DNA of 36,488 nt, taken from Tulasnella sp. 424. Lineage: Eukaryota; Basidiomycota; Agaricomycetes; Cantharellales; Tulasnellaceae. The DNA is taken from positions 1 through 36,488 of the forward strand of contig WSUB01000274.1 in assembly GCA_019633425.1 (NCBI GenBank), read 5' to 3'. Both the position numbers and the translations under genes were made by a program. The notes below the pieces were generated by a model. That model was not told where the DNA came from, ran no database searches, and worked only from the letters and a program-made list of their open reading frames with translations. This document shows, piece by piece, positions 1 through 8,194 of this stretch (the stretch's first letter is position 1; the number at the start of each line of letters is the position of its first letter).

Positions 1-1
1 A

Positions 2-2095
2 TACCTAGACCACAAAATGGCCCAGTGGCCTGCGGCCATTGACCAGGTTCTGGCTCAGAATCTATCCACATGGACTCCCATTTCGTTCGGACCCCTCCAT
101 ATTTACGCTTCCGCCCTTCCTCATTGCCCTGTACAAACGGAAATATGGAACCTGTACGGAAAACACGCGAAGGTTCGAACTCTACAGGGCCACCAGACTT
201 CAGTTTGGCCACCAAATCTCTGGACTCGATCGACCGCTGCCCCTGTAAACACAGTTGCATTTTCACCAGATGGCAAGCTGCTAGCATGTGGATCCGACGA
301 CAACACCATCCACCTCTGGGATCCTCAGACCGGAACAGCGATCGGTGAGCCACTCACAGGTCACAGCAACTGGGTTTGGTCCATCTGCTTCTCACCCGAT
401 GGCAAGCTTCTGGCATCCGGGTCCAAAGACAAGACAGTTCGACTTTGGGATCCTCAGACCGGAATGACAGTTGGTGAGCCACTCACGGGTCACAACGGGT
501 CGGTTAAGTCCGTCTGCTTCTCGCCTGATGGGAAGCTTCTGGCATCCAGATCCGAAGACTGCACAATTCGACTTTGGGATCTTCAGACCGGAATCGCTGT
601 CGGCGGACCAGTCATCAGTCATAGCAACACTATCTGGTCCGTCTGCTTCTCACCCGATGGCAAGCTTCTGGCATCCGGGTCCAAAGACAACACAATTCGA
701 CTTTGGGATCCTCAGACCGGAATGACAGTCGGTGAACCACTCACGGGTCACAACGGGTCAGTCCAGTCTGTCTGCTTCTCGCCCGATGGGAAGCTTCTGG
801 CATCCGGATCAGAAGACAACACAATTCGACTTTGGGATCCCCAGGCCGGAACCGCCGTCGGCGAACCAGTCACGGGTCACAGCGACATTGTCTTGTCCGT
901 CTGCTTCTCGCCCGATGCGAAGCTTCTGGCATCCGGGTCCGGTGACAAGACAATTCGATTCTGGGATCCTCGGGCTGGAACCGCAGTCGGTGAACCACTC
1001 AAAGATCACAGTAATTTGGTTAGATCGGTCTGCTTTTCACCCGATGGCAGGCTTCTGGCATCTGGCTCCGAGGACAAGACAACTCGACTTTGGGATCCTC
1101 AGACCGGAATAACAGTTGCTGAGCCACTGACGGGTCACAGAAAGACAGTTCAGTCCATCTGCTTGTCACCCGATGGCAAGTATCTGGCATCCGGATCCAG
1201 TGACGGGGCAGTTTGGCTTTGGGATTGTCAGACCGGAGCGGTGGTTGGTGAACCACTCACGGGTCACAGCGAGGATGTTATCTCCCTCTGCTTCTCACCC
1301 GATGGCAAGCTTTTGGCATCCGGCTCCGGCGACAAGACAATTCGAATTTGGGATCCGCAGACTGGAACGGCGGTCTGTGAGCCCCTCACGGGTCATGGTG
1401 CCTCGGTTTGGTCCATCTGCTTCTCACCCGATGGCAGGCTTCTGGCATCCGGAGCCGACGACAACACGATTCGACTTTGGGATCCTCAAACCGGAACCCA
1501 GGTCGGTGAGCCACTCAAGGGCCATGACAACTGGGTTAGGTCCGTCTGCTTCTCACCTGATGGCCAGCTTATGGCATCCGGATCCTCAGACCGGACAATT
1601 CGACTTTGGGATCCTCAGACCGGAGCAGGTGTTGGTGAACCACTCGAGGGTCACAGTCATTACGTTCAGTCTGTCTGCTTCTCACCCAATGGCAGGCTGC
1701 TGGCATCCGGATCCTACGACAAAACGGTTCGACTTTGGGACCTGCAGACCCTAAGGACGCTCGGAGAGCCACTCACAGGCCACATTGACTGGGTGACGTT
1801 CGTCCGCTTCTCTTCCAATGGCAACCATCTCATGGCAAATGATGTCGATGGTGGTCTTGCCGCATGGGATGCCAACACACATCAAAGACTTGACACTCCA
1901 TCCGATTTTCTTGGCTGTTCATCTGTAGGGTTTCAAGATCATTGGATTACAGTATTCTCCTCCCGCTTATTTTGGCTTCCTTCACCATACTGGGGCTATT
2001 CCATATGTCAGGTTATTCTCTCTGGAAAGACACTTGTTGTCCTTGGTAACAAGAACCTTGCCTTTTTTGATGTTTCTCAGATACTCGAGTTCTGA
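2..2095 (+). CDS. NLR copy 1, WD40-repeat C-terminal part (5' partial)
   Basis: This is the last exon of a NACHT-WD40 NLR-like gene whose upstream exons lie outside the window. The frame is open to the left edge, so the ATG at 17 need not be a true start. From about residue 27 (PISFGPLHIYASALPHCPV) it matches exon 10 of the copies at 8195 and 24740. The first 25 or so residues do not, which points to a recombination junction or divergence near base 85. Thirteen WD40 repeats follow (245-1921). A conserved C-terminal segment (ITVFSSRLFWLPSPYWG, then a stretch ending FFDVSQILEF) probably supplies the closing blade of a second propeller. The likely role is ligand sensing in an intracellular receptor, by analogy with HET-E/NWD proteins. 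The stop is TGA at 2093-2095, followed by a 3' flank shared with copies 2 and 4. Whether the missing 5' part is intact cannot be judged. Confidence 0.85.
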   Translation, partial: YLDHKMAQWPAAIDQVLAQNLSTWTPISFGPLHIYASALPHCPVQTEIWNLYGKHAKVRTLQGHQTSVWPPNLWTRSTAAPVNTVAFSPDGKLLACGSDDNTIHLWDPQTGTAIGEPLTGHSNWVWSICFSPDGKLLASGSKDKTVRLWDPQTGMTVGEPLTGHNGSVKSVCFSPDGKLLASRSEDCTIRLWDLQTGIAVGGPVISHSNTIWSVCFSPDGKLLASGSKDNTIRLWDPQTGMTVGEPLTGHNGSVQSVCFSPDGKLLASGSEDNTIRLWDPQAGTAVGEPVTGHSDIVLSVCFSPDAKLLASGSGDKTIRFWDPRAGTAVGEPLKDHSNLVRSVCFSPDGRLLASGSEDKTTRLWDPQTGITVAEPLTGHRKTVQSICLSPDGKYLASGSSDGAVWLWDCQTGAVVGEPLTGHSEDVISLCFSPDGKLLASGSGDKTIRIWDPQTGTAVCEPLTGHGASVWSICFSPDGRLLASGADDNTIRLWDPQTGTQVGEPLKGHDNWVRSVCFSPDGQLMASGSSDRTIRLWDPQTGAGVGEPLEGHSHYVQSVCFSPNGRLLASGSYDKTVRLWDLQTLRTLGEPLTGHIDWVTFVRFSSNGNHLMANDVDGGLAAWDANTHQRLDTPSDFLGCSSVGFQDHWITVFSSRLFWLPSPYWGYSICQVILSGKTLVVLGNKNLAFFDVSQILEF
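245..1921 (+). repeat. WD40 repeat array of copy 1 (13 x 129 bp)
   Basis: Thirteen coding repeats of exactly 129 bases (43 residues) can be counted from the GTA codon at 245 to the last repeat starting at 1793. The usual unit is V-x-S-V-C-F-S-P-D-G-K-L-L-A-S-G-S, then x-D-x-T-I-R-L-W-D-P-Q-T-G, then a variable residue pair, V-G-E-P-L-T-G-H and a variable triplet. Variation concentrates just after GH, around the residue after the next V, and around SGSxDx; the framework is nearly constant. Repeats 2 and 4 (starting 374 and 632) are almost identical, both carrying KD, MTVGEPLTGHNGS. Repeat 13 is degenerate (SSNGNHLMAND). Confidence 0.95.
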
Positions 2096-3745
2096 TTTGC
2101 TAGTTGTATCTTGTGGTATTTTCCTCCGATCACAATTCTTACCCAATTGACCTTCGATTGATTTGTTATACGATTCCGGTTGCTCATTCTTCCTTTCTAA
2201 ACGAATCGTTGCGGCATCCGGGAAACATGAGCTGCAATCAAACGTCATTCATTCTATTGATTTTAGCTGTCGGAAACAGCTGAGATCCTAAATGACTCGT
2301 GGGCTTTCCTGTCTTGTTCTCAATTCGCTATCTGTCGCCCTCCGGTTCAGATGAAAAGACGGACCGATAGGTATAGACTGATTATCCGGTCCGGTCATGG
2401 GTTTATTCCCGTGCAACTCAAGCTCACATTGAGGCAACCAGAACACCAGCTGTCGGTCTGGCAAGCCACTCGCTTCGCCGGAAACACGGCAGTGCGAGTG
2501 CATGCTCCCTGCTCATCAAACGGGTAGAAACGAACGCAATCATCAGTATCGCCGACATGAGAAAATGAACTTAGAACAATTATTATCTACAATCTCGCTT
2601 GCACGAGGTCATCATACACGTAAGCCCGTCAAAACTCCCATCCCGCATCCGTCTTTCTCGCCACTCTGTTAGATTCAAGCTACACTAACCCTCAGTTCTG
2701 CCCCAAGCCCACTGGTACCACCACATAGCATCTGAAAGGAAGCAGCACCGCGAATAATTAATACCTCAACGCATAGAAGTACCGTGCAAATAAAAAATTC
2801 GTTAATTTCTGCTCGAGTCGACGGCTGTAGGGCTGATGGTACGTTACCTTGGAGGAGAAACCACATTCTCCAACATTTACATAAGGTTTTGCCTGCCTCC
2901 CATGTTCGCGTATAAGTCCTAGCCCTCTTCACTGCCTTTCAACTTGAGCTGAACCTTTCGAGGACCTTGAAGTGGAAGGGGATAAGGGGCAGGCTCGTGG
3001 AGAAGATGATGACGCGATGACGATTGTGCCTGACGATCGTCCTCGCCCCCGCCGGACAAGACTTCCATTAGCCAATGAGGCGAAGAGTGGTTCAAATTGC
3101 GCCCCACAGTTGGCCCAGGTCTCTACGGGTACCAGTGAGTCAAAGCATACATCGGAATTCACAGTCCCGACCCACACACCCAGAGTCTGTAAGTTGAGGC
3201 GCGGTCAGATCGACGCGGTCCCCAGGGCCCGGACCTCTCTCCACAACAAATGTGCATAGCTTGTCCTTTTTTTTGCCTTCTATCACATGAGTCAGGTTTC
3301 GCTCAAAGCTTTGAGACTACAAGATGCAAAAATAGTAAGTCGGTCTCATCTGCAGCGAGGTACTTAGCAGTGGTCACACGGATACGCTGGGTGTACTGGG
3401 CAGGAAGTGAATCAGACGCGTGTATTGAGTGCACCCAGAACGAGAAGGACATTGCATTGCGCGGTCCGGTGGTTTAAAATTGCTCACAGTGGTAAGGGAA
3501 GAAAGGTCGGGTTACAATTGCCTTGCAATTGTGAACGAATCGGGTTGAAGGGATTCATCCATGTGCAAAGCTTCTATGGCGATTTCCGGAGAGTCGCGAC
3601 AGAAAGAGGGGAAATAGGAACAAAAGTGGAGCCGAAGAACAGAAGGACCGGACGTGAAGGAAAAGGACAAGTCGAGGGGAGGGACCAAATGACGCGCGGC
3701 AGGCAAGTCCAAGAGCCTCCTCAATATCCCTCATCTTACTGCTAC
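2096..3745. other. 3' flanking block, copy A (no gene seen)
   Basis: No convincing coding region. The sequence aligns by eye along its length with 13512-15070 downstream of copy 2, and its first 450 bases or so with 30068-30547 downstream of copy 4. Shared landmarks include the start of the flank (tgatttg..tagttgtat), an ATCAAACGGGT segment near 2516, the GACTTCCATTAGC segment near 3060, and a poly-T run after a GCTTGTCC/GCTGGTCC motif near 3260. This shows that the duplicated unit includes the downstream flank and not only the gene. Confidence 0.7.
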
Positions 3746-4450
3746 ATCACCCAGATTGGCGGCGCGCTCTTCTCCTCACTCTCAATACTGCTAATTCAAT
3801 GGTTTTTACGTGTGTCTCCAGCTCTTGCAATAGATGATGCGACGTAGAAAAGGTCACAATACAGACCAGAGGAGACATCACGTGCGTCCAGATCAAGCGA
3901 CAAACTCTACCACGCCTTTCCATGATCCTCTCCTCCATCCACCCGCCTGCCTCTCGACGCACTTTGTCCCTCTCACTGTCTTCAAGCTCTACTGTACTCA
4001 AGATAATGCTGGTGAGCTCTTACTTCTTTAACTACGATCCTTAGCGAACATGCACGGACTGATGGTGAAAGTTTAAATATGTTGGGCAGACGTCGAGAGG
4101 AGCTCGCTACCAGGCTTTTGATCCGTCTCCGTTGAGGCCCACTCCAGCAAGCTGCAAATATGCTGAATCGTCCGGCCCGCATATTTCAAGCCACTGGGAT
4201 CAATCTCGACCTCGAGATGCCTCGTGCAGTCTCTGGCCTGCACCTTCCTATGTCTCCCCTAGGCCGACCTTCGTTATACCTGGCAGCCCCCAGTCCAACC
4301 CATGATTATCTCTATCGCACACATACCAATCGCTTTCCGGGGTCCACGGCCCCTCCCCACACATCACGGCGGCTCCATCGTCGTGAACTGGAAATCCGAA
4401 ATCGCAACTTTTATTTGGCGGAATTACTGGGACCACGTTACCTAACGCCG
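3746..4450 (+). pseudogene. Intergenic zone with F-box-like remnant (about 4140-4250)
   Basis: From about 4110 to 4250 the + strand can be read as PARIFQATGINLDLEMP. This aligns with PARIVQRIVDNFDLENA at 23648-23740, and both follow a shared 'TTGAGGCCCACTCCA' segment (about 4130 and 23620). The reading resembles an F-box core (LP..I.QRIVD..DLE.AL), but it is short, has no intact frame around it here and is not a functional gene. The rest of this stretch shows nothing I can support. Confidence 0.3.
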
Positions 4451-4720
4451 GGATGGTCTAGCGCGAGCGAGAAGCGTAGACGACGGTGGCGGGCGTCATA
4501 TCAGCTGTCCAGCGGAAGTCATGAACCGAGCTATAGCTGACGGGGCGGAGGTGTGGGGTTTGGGAATGAATTAAGCCGCCGTATTCCATTCGTCGTACGT
4601 CCAAGATTGACTCTCTGAAGCCGCCGTTAGCGCTTACAACTTGCTTTACTGTACTTTAGAATTGTGTCCTCGCTTTCCATTCTCCGCAAAGCGTCGATTC
4701 ATCCTGCCGCAACAACCACG
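4279..4720. repeat. Direct repeat, left copy (pair with 6161-6630)
   Basis: Begins CCTGGCAGCCCCCAGTCCAA and runs through shared landmarks (CCATGATTATCTCT, CACATCACGGCGGCTCCATC, GGAATTACTGGGACCACGTT, GAATGAATTAAGCCGCC) to a region with AAGCGTCGATTCA. The right copy starts at 6161, an offset of 1882 bases at the left end. Identity is high by eye but was not computed. Confidence 0.85.
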
Positions 4721-7080
4721 CCGAGGTCCTGAACCCACAGCCGCCGAAGCATTCGTATATTCCCTATGGTCTCCCGGTACTCAGCATCTGAAAAGACGGT
4801 CAAGCTGTCTCCGTTTCATAATCCACTGCCATCACCCTATCGCATTCCCCTCGTTATACCACCCGGCCAAGGTGAATTCTCCGAGTGGAAGTCCACGTTG
4901 ACCAATACGGCTGCACACGCCTTGGAATGCAATCGACCAGAAGCATCCAGATGTACTCGGCGTCGTGGGGAGGGGTCGATCTTGCAGCCTCGTCGTGCGG
5001 CTTCCGGGACCTGTCGACCTTTGAGAGATCGGAGATGGGAGAGGAAGACCAGCGCTATCACCAAATAAGGAACCACCTAGAGCGGAGGAGCTATTCTGAT
5101 GGGCGCTGGTGGCTAAAAGTCACCGGAAGCAGGGGATTTCGTCAAGCGGAGAAAGGATACCGTTCTCGACGAATCTGCGCAAGAACATTGGAGAAGCGAT
5201 GGAACTATCGTCAACATATTCGACTGCGTGAGTTCGTTCCAGCTACCTTTTGATTCCAACCTGCCTCAATTATCTTCACCGGCCAAGCGTTGCTGCAGTT
5301 CTACTAGTAGTTCAACCACTCCTCCCCGTCGCTGCCGCTGATAGACCCCAACTCCCTCGATCGCACTTTTGAGCCTAGCTCCGTCTCCACGATTTTTGTC
5401 TGCCGATGCCACTAAAAGACGGCCGCCGGAACGACAATGCTGTCAAGCAAACAGGAAAATAGTGTCTCGTCGAGTGGAAGCCATCGCATCGAGTCCGAGC
5501 GACGACGACGGGACGGAGGAGTGGGGTCGCGCTTGGGCATGGATCAAGAAAGAGTATTCCGTTCATCGTATGTACAAAGAACGACTCTCAAGAATCGCCG
5601 TTAACATGCTTACAACGTACTTTTTTGTGCTCCAGAATACGAGGTGTCAAGTCCTCCCGCTGCGACCACCCCAAGGTCCTGAACCTGTCACAACCTCAGC
5701 ATGGGTATCTCCGACGTACGCTCAGCACGCAGCATCCAAAAGCATGGTTGGACTATCCCCGACTCGTTACCCACTGCCATCACGTCAACCATATTCCACC
5801 CTCTCTACCACCTTGCCAAAGCGAATCTCACCGTACAAGACCCATATGGACCAATACGGCTGTGCATGTCTTGGAATGAAATCGATCCAAAGCAAGGGTC
5901 GCTGCCGAGCCTCGTTGGAACGAGTCGCTCATGCAGCCACGATGTGGGGCGTCGGGACATGTCGACCTTGTAGACTCCGAGAAGTACACCGGCGCTATCG
6001 CAAACCGAGGAACCAGCAAAGGCGGAGGATCTAAGACGACGAGAAACGGTGGCTAGAAGTCGGTGGAATAAGGACTTCGTGAAGGAGAGGAGGATATACT
6101 TCTCGACGAATCACGTGAGAGTATTGGAGAAACGATGCAACCCGGTTTATTGTGAGGATACCTGGCAGCCCCCAGTCCAACCCATGATTATCTCTACGCT
6201 CTACGGCACCCATACCAACCGCTTCTCGAAGTCCACGGCCCCTCCCCAGACATCACGGCGGCTCCATCGTCGTGAGCTGGAGATACGAAATCGCAGCTCT
6301 CATTGGGCGGAATTACTGGGACCACGTTACCTAACGCTGGCGGCTGGGATGGTCCGGCACGAGAGACAAGCGTCGATGACGGCGGCGGGCGTCATCTCAG
6401 CCGTGAAGCGGAAGTCATCGACCGAGCTATAGCCGACGGGGGGAGGTGTGGAGGCGCTTTTGGAAATGAATTAAGCCGCCGGATTCCATTTGTCGAACGT
6501 CCAAGAATGCCTCTCTGAAGCCGCTTTTAGTACTTACGACTTTCTTTACTGTGCTTTAGAATGCATGCCTTCGCCTTCCATTCTCCGCGAAGCGTCGATT
6601 CACTCCGCTGCAACAACGACCTTGCACGTAGTAGCCCCAGCATTTGGGTCATACCCTCTCTACAGTTCGACACTCGCTGCCACGAGCTCAACGGAGCTCC
6701 CCTCTCTTCGCTACCCAGCCAAGATGGATCTCCCCACTGGAGTCCTAGGGCAACAGAAGTGCGCTTACCTTTGGAATCCAATCTATCCGAAGCGACTCTG
6801 CAGTCTCGCCTTCAGCGGGGCGAGCGGCTCCACCTGCTGGGCCGTGAGGATGTACGGGCTTTTCGGCCTTCCACAATGCTACATGGGAGAACGCCAGCGC
6901 GATCGACACATGAGGGACCACCGAGGGCAGGGAACCTACTATGACAGGACGACCTGGTTAGGAGCTGACGGTATAGGGGGTTCGCGAAGGAAAGAGGGAA
7001 GTCCTCGAGGAATCCGCGCCGAGGCATCGGAGAAGCGATCCCACCCAGACTATCGTAAAGGCACCCGGTAACGCAACTGT
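4450..7080 (+). repeat. Three tandem, decayed units of about 950 bp
   Basis: Three diverged units lie head to tail. A shared anchor (TATTCC or ATTCC, then a GTCG/ATCG next to a possible GTACGT/GTATGT donor) occurs at 4582, 5555 and 6482, giving periods of 973 and 927 bases. Each anchor is followed 40-60 bases later by a CTTACAAC- or CTTACGAC-like tract, a pyrimidine tract and an AG acceptor, as if an intron were retained. In the middle unit the upstream frame reads DGTEEWGRAWAWIKKEYSVH, which is coding-like; the other units carry stops there. I do not recognise the protein. These look like tandemly amplified fragments of a gene that has since decayed. Confidence 0.6.
6161..6630. repeat. Direct repeat, right copy (pair with 4279-4720)
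   Basis: Same ordered landmarks as 4279-4720, with small insertions such as an extra GGCGGCTGGG near 6340. It forms the start of the third unit of the 4450-7080 tandem relic. Confidence 0.85.
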
Positions 7081-7786
7081 TTCCGCGGGCTCCTCGTTCT
7101 TACTTACCTCGATCTTCTTAACCAGCTAAGCGTCGTGGTTCGACTCCACTTATGACTCCCCAGAGAACCCGGCACTCCCGGCCGCACCTGTAAGCTTGGT
7201 CTCGTCTCCCCTATCTTTGAATGTCAACGCAACTAGGCATAGACCGTCCCGGGACCGGGGATCTTAAGAAGAATTCAGTAGGAGCGGCAATCGGGCCCCA
7301 GCCACGCAGGAAAATGGCACCTCCTCGACATACCCAGGTACCGCTACTACTTCAGTTGCAACGCAAAGCTTTCAACTTGGCGTGGTGCGTACCAGTGATG
7401 CTCGGCGTATACCAACGATGTCAGACGTCCAAGAGCGGAGTGACTTGGAAGCAAAACTTTCGCCTCGGTGACCTTCAGTCGGAACGACCTCCGTCGAACT
7501 GCGACTGTGTCAGAATCTGCAGGCTCGTCTTCCTAGGAGACGAATGGATTCGACACCGTTGGTAGCTCGTATATGGAACCGAAATGGAGACCGTAATCTT
7601 TTGGGAATCGGTTCAACACGGATCCCCATGAATGTTCGGGAGTAAAGTGAGTCGTGACAGACAAGTGGTGGAAGTGCGAGGGAGTTGGACGGGGCTTATT
7701 TAGTCAAATGAATGTATTCCATACCACGAGCGCGGTTGCAATCGTACTTCTTAGTTAAAGTGACCTTTGGTGATAGGCGATGTGAA
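7081..7786. other. Intergenic block shared with the gaps before copies 3, 4 and 5
   Basis: No supported gene. Landmarks repeat in the other gaps: GGGACCGGGGATCTTAAGAAG (near 7251) matches sequences near 17296 and 23940, and CAGTTGCAACGCAAAGC (near 7351) matches segments near 17398, 24041 and 33824. The block belongs to the duplicated unit. Open frames here, including 114 codons at 7221, are not conserved between the copies. Confidence 0.6.
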
Positions 7787-8194
7787 ACGCGTTTCGGGCC
7801 TCAACAAAATAGTCGTCAGACCGGAAACATCCATCTATGGATAAATCACCACGGGGGTTCAGTATTTCGAGGTCGAAGCTGCATCGTACTTGCTCACGAA
7901 GGGGTCGTCATCCGAAGAACTTTCCGCGAACATCACTTTGCGTTACCGCATCCCAGAACGAGAGATATCATGATTATTCAGTCCTAGAGCTCATACGTTC
8001 ACTCTACTAGGCTTAATGTATCGCTTGCTCGAAACACCGTTGGGCCGAGAATGGAAATTTCGACTCGCGCGCCGCGTGTACCGTGTGGCTGTGCCGTGGT
8101 TTGCAACGCGGCAACTCATTGATCTTCCCCCAACCTCTCCTTCTCACACCACTGACAGTCCAGCACCGCACTCTGACACTCCCAAACCTCCATC
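7787..8194 (+). promoter_or_regulatory. Conserved upstream region of NLR copy 2
   Basis: About 410 bases directly before the start are alignable with the regions before copies 3, 4 and 5. The block opens with ACGCGTTTCG (7787-7796), here inside a perfect 12-base palindrome GAAACGCGTTTC. Near the start it has a C/T-rich stretch and the context CATCATGGC. No clear TATA box is seen. Proximal promoter plus 5' leader is the simplest reading; the transcription start cannot be placed from sequence. Confidence 0.55.

Noticed and set aside
17..19. ATG at 17 as the true start of copy 1
   Set aside because: The frame is open to the window edge, and an NLR without its NACHT part starting here is less likely than a truncated view. 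It cannot be excluded.
471..1754. Second + strand frames with repeated SASHPMASFWHPDP-like peptides within the WD40 exons
   Set aside because: Out-of-frame reading of the same repeats, broken by stops; the WD40 frame is continuous and matches a known family.
392..1772. Minus-strand open frames inside the WD40 arrays (for example 392-622, 1020-1256, and similar ones at 12436-13059 and 28719-28996)
   Set aside because: They are antisense shadows of the 129-base coding repeats and recur in the same register in each array.
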